This document shows positions 26,001 to 34,412 of a stretch of 57,577 nt of DNA, one piece after another. A program made the translations under genes and the position numbers. Origin of the DNA: Blautia sp. Its GTDB lineage: Bacteria; Bacillota; Clostridia; Lachnospirales; Lachnospiraceae. The stretch lies in the NCBI GenBank assembly GCA_022769545.1, contig JALEJS010000010.1, positions 1 through 57,577 of the forward strand, in the 5' to 3' direction. Under the pieces are notes generated by a model. That model ran no database searches and was not told the origin of the DNA. It saw only the letters and a program-made list of their open reading frames with translations. The first letter of the stretch is position 1. Each line of letters starts with the position of its first letter.

Positions 26001-26719
26001 AATTCCGCACAGATCCGTTCGGCTTCCAGCACCACTGCCTTCGCCTCCGCAATCTGCGCCCTCACATCCTTCCACAGCAGATCCATCCACGGAAGCGTTC
26101 CTTCCCGGAGCGTTTTTTCATCATATGCCGTCACACATTCCTTTAGCCATTCCCCGGGGAAAGGATTGCTCATGGCCGCCTCATACATCTTAAGGATCAG
26201 GTCCTTGATCCCTTCATCGGACTTACCTGACGCATAACATTCCACAAAATAGTCAAACTCCGGATCGTTTTTCCCGTAGTACTCCTCCAGAAGCCGGTCC
26301 AGCACATCCTGCCGAAGCAGCTTCAGCTCTCCTTCATCACCCACTCGAAATCCCGGATCCAGTCCGATCAGATGAAAATAATTCCGGATCACATAAGAAC
26401 AGAAGCCGTCGATGGTTGTGATCTGTGCGGCGTGTATCAGCGTCATCTGCTTCTGAAGATGCTCATTATCCGGATTTTCGTACAATGCTTTTTCCAGTGC
26501 AAGACGGATTCTTTCCTTCATCTCCCCCGCTGCCGCGCGTGTAAACGTCATGATCAAGAGCTGGTCGATATCCACCGGATGTGTCTCGTCCATGATCATT
26601 CCAAGGATCCGCTCCACCAGGACCGCCGTCTTCCCGGAGCCGGCTGCCGCGCTGACCAGAATATTCCGATCCCGCAGAGAAATTACTTTCTGCTGTTCTT
26701 CTGTCCATTTGATATCCAT
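23021..26719 (-). CDS. addA: ATP-dependent helicase/nuclease subunit A
   Basis: A 1232-residue UvrD-like helicase with a C-terminal RecB-type nuclease; with AddB it resects double-strand breaks up to Chi and loads RecA. Walker A is SAAAGSGKT near residue 25, motif II is VDEYQDSN, motif III is MVGDVKQSIYRFR, and motif VI is LRILYVALTRAKEKL. The nuclease core has GTAYHRVMECLDY, then GIIDAYFVEG and LVDYKTD. I use the ATG at 26719 (MDIKWTEEQQ), after GGGGAGGAGC and one base past the addB stop. A 16-residue longer frame lies inside addB. Confidence 0.97.
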   Translation of the reverse strand: MDIKWTEEQQKVISLRDRNILVSAAAGSGKTAVLVERILGMIMDETHPVDIDQLLIMTFTRAAAGEMKERIRLALEKALYENPDNEHLQKQMTLIHAAQITTIDGFCSYVIRNYFHLIGLDPGFRVGDEGELKLLRQDVLDRLLEEYYGKNDPEFDYFVECYASGKSDEGIKDLILKMYEAAMSNPFPGEWLKECVTAYDEKTLREGTLPWMDLLWKDVRAQIAEAKAVVLEAERICAELRGPYLYLDALQEDQKQLEELEAAAQSGEFEKVQSVLMKPVFARLSGKKMTDVEERLREQVKALREEEKGILKDLGERYFQNTWEENCRIMALCRRPMNVLTDLTRAFMEEFARQKREKNILDFTDMEHFALDILLKKEGDTIVMSEAARELSEKYEEVLVDEYQDSNLVQEYLTNAVSGWSKKRNNIFMVGDVKQSIYRFRLARPELFMEKYQTYSLEDGPCQRVDLHRNFRSRGQVLEGVNYLFRQIMGEDLGGIAYDDAAALYPGCTFPQGGREDFSDTEVLLLEKNMEGLEDEKELQNAREVEALAVAQKICQIVGKEQIVDRQTGEYRPVRYGDIAVLLRTASGWAQTFSEVFASKGIPAYTATKTGYFSAQEVMTVLNYLQICDNPMQDIPLAGVLRSPIVGCTSQEMALLCSEYREGTLYEKVCCCVGDGQLELFVSGEIQQLKEKLTVFLELLNEVRDMAAYTPVHQLILKILDKTGYGLYAKAMPGGAQRSANLTMLVERAMDYEKTSYRGLFHFVRYIEQLKKYEVDYGEVNISGSESAAVQIMTIHKSKGLEFPVVIVAGMGKLFNLQDTNARLLIHPELGVGVDAVLPERRILVPSLYRQIIREELLRESRGEELRILYVALTRAKEKLIITGTVGNQEKLVDSLTRFRGRSSWLLPYGARRKGKNCLEYILAALAEHPAMDWLFEKHGIFRRASRERYLEAVPFQIHLVQLEELLGTEVADAADQEIQRQLLENWDETQIRDEKIHAEIDRRFSYEYPWDYRREIPAKVSVSELKKRSFHDDSEREEAIYFEPDVMPLIPRFVEKKEESFTGAARGTAYHRVMECLDYGKVRDQKMVEQQIAGMVLEKKMTGAEAACVASEDIWAFLKSPVGIRLTEAAAKKKLYREQPFVFSLPARELNENWSAGETVLIQGIIDAYFVEGENLILVDYKTDKVFEGKRLVELYHVQLEDYAKALERLTGKRVTEKYIYSFTLKECIKL

Positions 26720-26720
26720 C

Positions 26721-29700
26721 TCAATGCTCCTCCCCGGAAAACGCTTTCCACAATTCTCTCTCGTCAAGATTTTTCAGTCTTCGAAAATGATATCCCGGAA
26801 GTCTGGTATCAAATCCGCATACCGAAGAATAAGGACAGTATGTGCAGGCATTCTTCCGATTCAGCTCATAAGGCTGTACAGACACATCTCCTTCTTCTAT
26901 GGACTGTTTCATCTCACTGATTTTTCTCTCCACAAAGCCCTCCAGAGCCTCGAACTGCTTCCGGTTCACCAAAGACGAGGATTTTCGAAAGCTTCCATCC
27001 GTTTTCAGGCTTACCGGGAGAGACATATATGTGCTGTCCATCTTTTCTGCCAGCTCCGTGTCCGCCTGCATCAGCCCGTTCATTTTCATTTCCTTCAGTA
27101 TCTTCTCATCCACCGTCCGGATATCTGCTTCCATCTTTTCGGAAATCATGGGATCCTGTATATGATAGTAAAAAACACCAGCCGGAATCACTTCTTTGTC
27201 CGGATGTTTCTTTTTTTCCAGCTGCAGTGCACTGTCCAGATAAACCATCAGCTGCAGCTGCAGACCATAATACAGCGACAGAAGCTGGAAGGTCTGATTC
27301 CCGGTTTTATAATCAATGACTTTCACGTATACCTTATCCGCTTCCTCCAGCACATCCACCCGGTCAATTCTTCCGCCCCCGAAGGTCACCTCAAATCCCT
27401 CGGGCACGAATTTTCCGTTTCTGAGCTGCTGCTGCATGGCCCAGACGGTTCTTCGAAGAATCCTCTTGCAGCGCAGAATCATATACTGATTGCGGGCACT
27501 GCTCTTCAGAATGGTATTTCCGTAATCTGCTGCCACTTTGTCCAGACATTCATCGATCATTTCCTCCCGGATGTCATCCCGCAGGCTTTTCCATTCAAGT
27601 CCCCGGGCCGTCACCTCCACAGAAAAAGCTTCCAGCGCCTGGTGCATGATGTTTCCCATATCTGCAGCCTGAAATTCATACCTGGCCCTCTCTGTCAGCT
27701 TCAGACCGTACTGCAGAAAATGGGCAAAGGCACAGGCGGCGTATTTTTCCAGACGGGTGGCACTGTGCACCGATATCTCCCCGTACAGGACGCGGGCCAC
27801 ACTTTTGCTGATAATATCCCTGGGATTTCTGTAAAAGGCAGCCTGTACCAGCCGTTTTACCACCGGGCCATATACGGGGCTGCCAAGATACCAGCTGTAC
27901 AGCTCCGCAAAAAGAGGTGTCTGTTCACCTCTGGCCGCAGCCAGAAGTCCATCCAGAAACTCATCCAAACTTGTCCCCGGAAGTTCCAGCTGCTCCAGCT
28001 CTCCCTTGCCCTCCCTGGATTCGCTCACCACAATCCCCGGGAAGAGACTTTTCATATTTCCGATCAGATACGCCGGTGCCACACTCTCCCCTTTATTGCT
28101 GCTTCTGCTGTAGGAAAGACAGAGATACCGGCTGGGCTTTGTCAGATTCAGATACAGGTAAAACCGCTGAGCCGCCATCGTCTCCCTGGGACCGGGCGCA
28201 AGCTCGATCCCTTCCTCCTGGAAGAAATCCCGGTCCAGCTGCGTGAGCATTCCTCCGCCGTCTGTATTCTTCGGAATATTTCCTTCGTTTACTCCCACAA
28301 AAAACAGTGCCCTGACATCTTTCAGCCTGGTACGCTCCATATCTCCCACCAGGACCTGATCCATGGATGGCGGTATCAGAGCGATCTTCGCCTGATCAAA
28401 CCCTGATTCCAGCAACTGACTGAATTCCCGGGCCGTCACCGTTTCCTCTCCCAGAATCTCCGCCATCCGATCCATCAGTTCCATCACAATTCCGTAAATC
28501 TGGGCATATTCCTTTTCCATTGCCCGGTCATTTTTCCTGCGGAATTCCATCTCACGCAGCTTCAGCTTTTCCTGAATCCGTCCGGATACGATATGGGCAT
28601 ATAAAATCCGGCAGTATTCCTCCAGCCGTTTCTTTCCGCCGCCAAAACCCTTCGCAAGCCCTTTCACTTCCTGCACAAACCGTTCCCGGATCGCATTGAT
28701 CTCCCCGATCTCCTCCGGGCGCATGCCCCGGTAGATCCGTACCCATTTCTGATCCCAGGCCGCAAAGCCACGGATCCCCAGTGCAAGCACATAATTCTCC
28801 AGCCTGTCCGTCTCGCCGCGTGAAATGTCGGACATTCCACAGCGAAGATACCGGAACACACTGACATAGGAAAATCCCTGCAGACACATTTCCATAGCCG
28901 AACGGAGATATTCCACAAACGGATTCATCGTGATCGCATGCTTTTCGTCCAGAAAAAAAGGAATCTGAGACTGCGTCAGCACCTGCCGGGCGAGATTTCC
29001 GTATTCCTCCAGATTTCCCGTAATCACAGCAATTTCTCCGTAGGACAGATTTTTCAGCCGGACCAGCCTGTGAATCCTGCGAGCCGTCTCCTCCAGCTCC
29101 TCCCTTGGATTTGCGGCACTGAACATCTGAATCTCCTGCGTATCTTCCGGAAATGTCTGTGTATGATACCGGAAAAGATGCTTTTCCAGGAAGGCAAGAG
29201 CAGGAGCCTGTGCAAAGCGGGAATGCGGATTTTCCTTCAGAATAACCGGATCCTCCAGATCCCCGGTAAGCTCCCGCAGAGCCCGTATCATTTTATGGCT
29301 CATATAAAACAGCTGATGCGGCTTTGCCGCGGCAAAAAGATTTTCCTCTCCATCCATGGTAACCGTGACGGTCACCCTTTGGCACATGGAAAGAAGCTGA
29401 CGGATCACCTGGATCTGTATGGGCGTGAACCCGGTGAAGCCATCCAGAAGGATCTCGCTGCCTTTTATTTTTTCCGACTGCGGAAGCATCTGAACCAGAG
29501 CATCCATCACTTCTTCCGAGGTCAGATAACGCTCCCGCAGCGCCTCACGAAAGGCCTGATACAAAACAGAAATATCCTGCAGTTTCATCTGAAGAAGAGA
29601 ATTGCCTTCTGCCTTTTTCTTCATTTCCTCCAGCTGATCCTCCCGGATATCGTACTGCATGAATTCAGACAACAGCGACTTCATTTCATCCAGATAACCC

Positions 29701-30047
29701 GGTCTGGACATCTGACTGCCCAGATAGGGCATCTTCCCGGCCATGTCCTGGAGCACCTTCCTGAGTACCATGCTCTTTCCGGTGTCCTCCAAAAGACTTC
29801 TGTCATCTTTTCCCAGCTCCTCGAACACACGAAATGCCAGGCGCTCAAAGCTCAGAACATCTACGTTTAGAATTCCCCGACAGGGATTTTGCTCCACCAG
29901 GTTTTTCTGCGTCTGCATGGTAAACTGCTCCGGCACGATCACATAATAGGACCTTTCGGGATATTTCTGTGCTTCTTCCAGGATTCTTCTGTATGAGTAG
30001 TATGATTTTCCGGTACCGGAGCTTCCAACCACAAACTGTAATGACAT
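26721..30047 (-). CDS. addB: ATP-dependent helicase/nuclease subunit B
   Basis: A 1108-residue partner of AddA. The N-terminal P-loop is VVGSSGTGKSYY. The C-terminal nuclease has GGGRIDRVDV and VKVIDYKTG. An iron-sulfur cluster site is indicated by a cysteine near 770 (YAACAFAHF) plus three C-terminal cysteines at 1068, 1071 and 1077 (ACTYCPYSSVC). These four cysteines hold a 4Fe-4S cluster in characterised AddB. The ATG has AGGGAG upstream, and addA follows almost without a gap. Confidence 0.97.
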   Translation of the reverse strand: MSLQFVVGSSGTGKSYYSYRRILEEAQKYPERSYYVIVPEQFTMQTQKNLVEQNPCRGILNVDVLSFERLAFRVFEELGKDDRSLLEDTGKSMVLRKVLQDMAGKMPYLGSQMSRPGYLDEMKSLLSEFMQYDIREDQLEEMKKKAEGNSLLQMKLQDISVLYQAFREALRERYLTSEEVMDALVQMLPQSEKIKGSEILLDGFTGFTPIQIQVIRQLLSMCQRVTVTVTMDGEENLFAAAKPHQLFYMSHKMIRALRELTGDLEDPVILKENPHSRFAQAPALAFLEKHLFRYHTQTFPEDTQEIQMFSAANPREELEETARRIHRLVRLKNLSYGEIAVITGNLEEYGNLARQVLTQSQIPFFLDEKHAITMNPFVEYLRSAMEMCLQGFSYVSVFRYLRCGMSDISRGETDRLENYVLALGIRGFAAWDQKWVRIYRGMRPEEIGEINAIRERFVQEVKGLAKGFGGGKKRLEEYCRILYAHIVSGRIQEKLKLREMEFRRKNDRAMEKEYAQIYGIVMELMDRMAEILGEETVTAREFSQLLESGFDQAKIALIPPSMDQVLVGDMERTRLKDVRALFFVGVNEGNIPKNTDGGGMLTQLDRDFFQEEGIELAPGPRETMAAQRFYLYLNLTKPSRYLCLSYSRSSNKGESVAPAYLIGNMKSLFPGIVVSESREGKGELEQLELPGTSLDEFLDGLLAAARGEQTPLFAELYSWYLGSPVYGPVVKRLVQAAFYRNPRDIISKSVARVLYGEISVHSATRLEKYAACAFAHFLQYGLKLTERARYEFQAADMGNIMHQALEAFSVEVTARGLEWKSLRDDIREEMIDECLDKVAADYGNTILKSSARNQYMILRCKRILRRTVWAMQQQLRNGKFVPEGFEVTFGGGRIDRVDVLEEADKVYVKVIDYKTGNQTFQLLSLYYGLQLQLMVYLDSALQLEKKKHPDKEVIPAGVFYYHIQDPMISEKMEADIRTVDEKILKEMKMNGLMQADTELAEKMDSTYMSLPVSLKTDGSFRKSSSLVNRKQFEALEGFVERKISEMKQSIEEGDVSVQPYELNRKNACTYCPYSSVCGFDTRLPGYHFRRLKNLDERELWKAFSGEEH

Positions 30048-30196
30048 ATTCCGTCTCCCTGCCTCTTTTCATTTTTCAGCTGCCTGACTGCAGACTGATG
30101 CATCCTTTTTTCAATGTTCCCATTATACCACAATCCCGGTCATATTTTCTCTCTTTTTCTAATAGGATATAGAAAGCAGATCGGGAGGCATGTACC

Positions 30197-30628
30197 ATGA
30201 GTTCCAAAACAAAAATCATTGTCCTACATATGAAAGAAGTGATTTATACTGTCATTTTTCTTATTTTCGCCGTCATTCTCGGAGTGCTTCTGTTTTTTAT
30301 GTTCGGATCCGGAAAACCGGACTCCTCTGCAGCACAGACGCATCTCTATACGCCGGGCGTTTATACCTCTTCCATCCGGCTGAACAGCAACACATTTGAT
30401 GTGGAAGTCACGGTCAGCTCCGATGAAATACAGTCCATTCATCTGAAAAATCTGAGCGAAAGCACCGCTGCCATGTTCCCGCTGATGGAACCCGCCCTGG
30501 AATCCATTTCCTCACAGATTTACACCTCTCAGTCTCTGGAGAATATCAAATATGCCAGTGACCGGAAGTATACTTCCTCCCTTTTGCTGGAGGCAATTGA
30601 ACGTGCACTGAAAAAGGCAGAGAACTGA
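30197..30628 (+). CDS. Single-pass membrane protein with FMN_bind-like domain
   Basis: A 143-residue protein with one membrane helix at about 13-35 (VIYTVIFLIFAVILGVLLFFMF) and an extracytoplasmic domain of about 95 residues. The domain reads YTPGVYTSSIRLNSNTFDVEVTVSSDEI and ends YASDRKYTSSLLLEAIERAL, echoing the FMN_bind pattern (GxYxG, VEVTV, SGATYTSxAI). The usual SGATYTS flavin-attachment motif is degraded to ASDRKYTSS, so covalent FMN is doubtful. The ATG has GGGAGG upstream. It stands alone, divergent from addB. I do not know its function. Confidence 0.75.
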   Translation: MSSKTKIIVLHMKEVIYTVIFLIFAVILGVLLFFMFGSGKPDSSAAQTHLYTPGVYTSSIRLNSNTFDVEVTVSSDEIQSIHLKNLSESTAAMFPLMEPALESISSQIYTSQSLENIKYASDRKYTSSLLLEAIERALKKAEN

Positions 30629-30648
30629 CCCGTTCTCTGCCTGCTTCT
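30614..30648. terminator. Hairpin terminator between convergent genes
   Basis: GGCAGAGAAC and GTTCTCTGCC form a perfect 10-bp stem with a TGACCC loop that contains the upstream stop codon. A pyrimidine-rich TGCTTCTTC follows on the plus strand. The minus-strand side has no real T run. Confidence 0.6.
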
Positions 30649-30655
30649 TCGGCTG

Positions 30656-31540
30656 CTATTTTCTCTTACATTTCCGCAGGATCTCCTTCAGTTCCTCCAC
30701 GGAAAACTCATAATTTTTATTACAGAAATGACAGTTCAGCTCCACCGGCTTTCCTTCCTGAATCATATCATTCAGTTCTTCCCGGCCAATGCTGATCAGC
30801 GCCTTCTCCACGCGTTCCTTGCTGCAGTTGCATGCAAACTGCGTAGGAATCGTGTCATTGATTTCCACATCAAACCCCTCCAGAACATATTCCAGAAGGC
30901 TCTGCGGCGTATGCCCCTCTTCCAGAAGGGATGTGACGGAACTAATCTTCTGAATATTTTCCTCCAGTCTGCGAATCACCGGCTCCTCCGCAAAAGGCAT
31001 CAGCTGTACAATAAAGCCGCCGGCCTGCCGTACCGTATTATCCCGGTTCATCAGCACACCAAGTCCCACCGCAGACGGCACCTGTTCACTGGTTGCAAAA
31101 TAGTAGGTGAGGTCTTCCGCAATCTCGCTGGTCTGAAGTGCAACCTGACCCATATACGGTTCCTTCATTCCCATATCCTTGATCACATTCATGAAGCCCA
31201 CGCCTACGGCACCTGCCACATCCAGCTTTCCCTTGCTGTTCGCCGGGATGCACACATTGGGATTTCCCACGTAGCCTTTCACATTTCCCATGGAATCCGC
31301 TGTGACCGTGATTCCCTTCAGCGGTCCTCCTGCATGGATCTGAAGTGTCAGAAGATCCTTCTCTCCTTTCATCATCACACCCATCATTGCTCCCCCGGTG
31401 AGAAGACGTCCCAGGGCTGCTGTGGCGACCGGACTGGTATTGTGATTCCGTCTCGCTGTCTCCACCATATCTGTCGTTACTGCGGCAAAGGCCCGGATCT
31501 GATTGTCCGCTGCCATTGCCCTTACAATATAATCGCTCAT
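30656..31540 (-). CDS. hslO: Redox-regulated chaperone Hsp33
   Basis: A 294-residue holdase chaperone activated by oxidation. The zinc-binding redox switch is intact at the C-terminus: CNC (FACNCS) and CHFC (NCHFCNK). The N-terminal domain has TTDMVETARRNHNTSPVATAALGRLL and GNPNV. I start at the ATG at 31540 (MSDYIVRAM), with AGGA five bases upstream and the usual family length; a start five codons earlier is possible. Confidence 0.96.
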   Translation of the reverse strand: MSDYIVRAMAADNQIRAFAAVTTDMVETARRNHNTSPVATAALGRLLTGGAMMGVMMKGEKDLLTLQIHAGGPLKGITVTADSMGNVKGYVGNPNVCIPANSKGKLDVAGAVGVGFMNVIKDMGMKEPYMGQVALQTSEIAEDLTYYFATSEQVPSAVGLGVLMNRDNTVRQAGGFIVQLMPFAEEPVIRRLEENIQKISSVTSLLEEGHTPQSLLEYVLEGFDVEINDTIPTQFACNCSKERVEKALISIGREELNDMIQEGKPVELNCHFCNKNYEFSVEELKEILRKCKRK

Positions 31541-31636
31541 TCTATCCTGCTCCATTCTCCAGCCGGATCCCTGTCTGAGATCCGCCGTTTTATTGTTACC
31601 GTTTCCTGTGCCTTTTCAAGTGCGAACGGCAGACTG

Positions 31637-32392
31637 CTATTTGCCGCTTTCCCGCGCAATAAAGGTAAGCCGTTCACTCTCCGGTTCCGGAGCGTTTTTC
31701 GTGTAGGCATCATAGACTGCCACAAACTCCATCCCCGCCGACCGGATCGCCCGGATGATTTCTTCTGTGGAATACGCTTTCTGACAGTGCATTTCCTCTG
31801 TCTTTTCATACAGACCGTCTTCCCTTGGAAGAAACAGCGCCAGCTCATAAATATTCAGCCCCGTCTCCGGATCGAATTCGTTTTCCCAGATAAAGCTGCC
31901 TTCCTCCCGGTTCTCCGCAATGGTCGCATTGCCCAGCAGCTCCCGGTATTTGTATTCCGTATTCACATCAAATACAAGGATCCCTCCCGGATCCAGATAA
32001 TTGTTCACCAGAGAAAAAACATCCTCCAGCTCCTGTGGATCTGTAATGTAATTCATACAGTCACAGACACTGACAACCGCCCGGACTGTACCATACAGCT
32101 CAAAATCCTGCATATCCTGAAGCAGATACAGAATATCATGTCCGGATTCCACTCTTTTTTCCATGGCAACCGACAGCATTTCCTCGGAGTTATCCACCCC
32201 GATCATATCATACCCCGCCTCAGCGAGCAGCTCTGTCATCGTTCCGGTTCCACAGCCAAGCTCCAGAACAAGTCCGTCGCAAATCCCGTTTTCTCTCAGA
32301 ATCTGTCTCAGATATTCCGCCCAGGCTGTGTAATCCACATTGTCCATGAAAAGATCATATACTCTGGCAAAATCACTGTACGCATCCATCAT
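31637..32392 (-). CDS. Class I SAM-dependent methyltransferase
   Basis: About 251 residues with a Rossmann-type methyltransferase fold. Motif I is VLELGCGTGTMTELLAE, then IGVDNSEEML, SVCDCMNYI and GGILVFDVNTEYKY. The acceptor is unknown. The frame opens with a GTG, but GGAGG is best spaced for the ATG at 32392. It precedes hslO by about 95 bases without a visible terminator, so the two may be cotranscribed. A terminator of the sugar operon separates it from upstream genes. Confidence 0.85.
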   Translation of the reverse strand: MMDAYSDFARVYDLFMDNVDYTAWAEYLRQILRENGICDGLVLELGCGTGTMTELLAEAGYDMIGVDNSEEMLSVAMEKRVESGHDILYLLQDMQDFELYGTVRAVVSVCDCMNYITDPQELEDVFSLVNNYLDPGGILVFDVNTEYKYRELLGNATIAENREEGSFIWENEFDPETGLNIYELALFLPREDGLYEKTEEMHCQKAYSTEEIIRAIRSAGMEFVAVYDAYTKNAPEPESERLTFIARESGK

Positions 32393-32443
32393 AATCCATT
32401 CCTCCACGCCCCATCATATCACAGAAGAGGAAAAGCTGCAAAC

Positions 32444-32481
32444 AAAATCAGGAACGCCAGAGACGTTCCTGATTTTATTTG
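32444..32481 (-). terminator. Terminator of the cellobiose-type ABC operon
   Basis: A perfect 13-bp stem, AAAATCAGGAACG with CGTTCCTGATTTT, and a 7-base loop lie just after the second permease. On the minus strand the stem ends in TTTTGTTT. Confidence 0.85.
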
Positions 32482-32496
32482 CCGGCATAGTATTTC

Positions 32497-33363
32497 TCAG
32501 CCTTTCACGCCGCCGAGGGCCACGCCTGCCACAATATACTTTGACAGAATCAGATAGACAATAACCAGCGGAATAATCGTCACAAACAGGCCGACATACA
32601 CCACACCATAGTCGGTACGAAACTGGTTGGAGCTCAGCAGCTGCACGAACATGGGAAGTGTCTTCTTGGAATCGGTCGTCAGCATGATCGTCGGTGTAAA
32701 CAGATTGTTCCACTGCGCGATAAACTGAAAGATCGCCTGTGTCGCAACAGCCGGTTTCATGATCGGAAGAATAATGGTGTTGAAGGTATGAAACTCTCCG
32801 GAACCATCGATTCTCGCCGCCTCAATCATTTCCTTCGACAGTGAGGCTTCCATGTACTGCTTCATAAAGAACACCACCGCCGGACTGGCAATTGTGGGAA
32901 TGATCAGAGGAACATACGTATCCACCAGACCCAGGTCCAGCATAAACCGGTAAAAACCAATGACAGAGATCTGGCTCGGCACCATCATGATCGCCATGAT
33001 AAAGGCCCATGCCAGCTTTTTGAATTTAAAATCATACACATAGATCCCGTAGGCTGTGAGCGAAGAAAAATAAACCGCCAGCGCCGTTCCGGGAACGGTG
33101 ATCTTCAGTGAGTTCAGCGCCGCCTTCTGAAGCGTGATCTGCATGCCATTCTGCTTGATCATCAGATTCTTCCAGTTTGTAAGAAAATTCGTGGAAGGAA
33201 TCAGAGAAATACCCGATTTGATGGCATCAGAGCTCCTGGTGGCATTCATCACCAGCAGAAGAAAGGGGAGCAGTGCAATGATACAGAAAACAGTGCAGAT
33301 CGTAAATCGGAAAATCCTCTGATGCTTCAGTTTCCTGGTATAGCCTTCTGACGTTTTGTTCAT
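32497..33363 (-). CDS. Carbohydrate ABC permease, MalG type
   Basis: A 288-residue inner membrane permease with six predicted helices. The cytoplasmic EAA loop, which contacts the ATPase, reads EAARIDGSGEFHTFNTIILPIMKPA, and the typical MalG C-terminus GVALGGVKG is present. It overlaps the first permease gene by four bases. With its partner it should carry a beta-glucoside or cello-oligosaccharide across the membrane, judged from the neighbouring GH94 phosphorylase. The energising ATPase is not encoded here. Confidence 0.93.
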   Translation of the reverse strand: MNKTSEGYTRKLKHQRIFRFTICTVFCIIALLPFLLLVMNATRSSDAIKSGISLIPSTNFLTNWKNLMIKQNGMQITLQKAALNSLKITVPGTALAVYFSSLTAYGIYVYDFKFKKLAWAFIMAIMMVPSQISVIGFYRFMLDLGLVDTYVPLIIPTIASPAVVFFMKQYMEASLSKEMIEAARIDGSGEFHTFNTIILPIMKPAVATQAIFQFIAQWNNLFTPTIMLTTDSKKTLPMFVQLLSSNQFRTDYGVVYVGLFVTIIPLVIVYLILSKYIVAGVALGGVKG

Positions 33364-34319
33364 GCATGTCCACCTCCTTTTCGGATCTTCTTCTCGTCCT
33401 TATCTCTCATGGACGCAAAGAGAATCAGACTGACAATCAGCGTCACGATAAACAGAATGACGGATACGGCAGCTGCCTTACCCACATCGCTGTTATAAAG
33501 ACGCATAATATACATCGCCATCGTCGTTGTCTTATCATCCGGAAGCCCTACCAGTCCTGTTTCCGGTACATTAAACAGTGCCGGGATATCATACATCTGC
33601 AGACCGCCGATGGCAGATGTCACCAGTGTGTACAGCATAATCGGCTTCAGCAGAGGCAGGGTGATATATCGAAACTTCTTAAAGCCGGTGGCACCATCGA
33701 TGTCCGCAGCCTCAAACAGACCCGGATCGATACCCAGCACGCCGGATATCAGCAGCAGAGTCGTGTTGCCAAACCACATCCACCACAGGATCAGGGAGAT
33801 CAGTCCCCGGCTTCCTGCCACCGTGGACAGAAAGTCAAAATTCGAACTCAGGAGGCCCCAGTTTTTCAGTGTCTGTGTGATGGGACCATATTGCGAAAAC
33901 AGTGCCTTAAACAATACCGAAACAGATGCCGCCGTAATAATACTTGGAAGGTATACAATTACCTTCATGACGCCCGTTCCTTTTACTTTCACCTTCTGAT
34001 CCGTCAGCCAGACTGCCAGAAGAAGAGAGACCAGAATCTGGGGAATAAAATTGCAGCCCCACATGATCAGTGTGTTTTTCAGATAGGAAATAACGTATGC
34101 ACGCTCTCCTGCGCTCAGCCCAAGGACATTGATAAAATTCTGCAGTCCCGCGAACGACACAAATTCACGGCCATTTCTTTTATAATAAGAGAGTGTGCTG
34201 TAATAAAATGTATTGATCAGCGGCCAGAGCTGAAACAGCAGATATGTGATAAAAAAGGGAGCGATAAAGAAATAACCATATCTGCCGTAATTCACCCGTT
34301 TTCTTTTTTTCTTACCCAT
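33360..34319 (-). CDS. Carbohydrate ABC permease, MalF type
   Basis: A 319-residue permease with six predicted helices. The EAA loop is EAADIDGATGFKKFRYITLPLLKPI. The N-terminus is very basic (MGKKKRKRVN). GGAGGT precedes the ATG. It lies 93 bases after the solute-binding protein gene, separated by a stem-loop that may limit readthrough or protect the upstream mRNA. Confidence 0.93.
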   Translation of the reverse strand: MGKKKRKRVNYGRYGYFFIAPFFITYLLFQLWPLINTFYYSTLSYYKRNGREFVSFAGLQNFINVLGLSAGERAYVISYLKNTLIMWGCNFIPQILVSLLLAVWLTDQKVKVKGTGVMKVIVYLPSIITAASVSVLFKALFSQYGPITQTLKNWGLLSSNFDFLSTVAGSRGLISLILWWMWFGNTTLLLISGVLGIDPGLFEAADIDGATGFKKFRYITLPLLKPIMLYTLVTSAIGGLQMYDIPALFNVPETGLVGLPDDKTTTMAMYIMRLYNSDVGKAAAVSVILFIVTLIVSLILFASMRDKDEKKIRKGGGHA

Positions 34320-34339
34320 AAATACCTCCCAAATGGAAA

Positions 34340-34372
34340 TGTGCCGCTCCCCCGTTACGGAAGGAGCAGCAC
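34340..34372 (-). other. Intercistronic stem-loop
   Basis: TGTGCCGCTCC and GGAGCAGCACA form an 11-bp stem with one wobble and an 11-base loop, between the solute-binding protein and the permeases. No T run follows. Such elements often set binding protein expression above that of the permeases. Confidence 0.6.
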
Positions 34373-34412
34373 ATACTGTTCATCGTCTGTATCAGGCGAA
34401 ATACGCGTTCTC

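Noticed and set aside
23624..26002. 792-codon plus-strand frame opposite addA
   Set aside because: Composition (many His, Leu, Cys, Pro) is that of an antisense shadow. addA has every helicase motif and explains the DNA.
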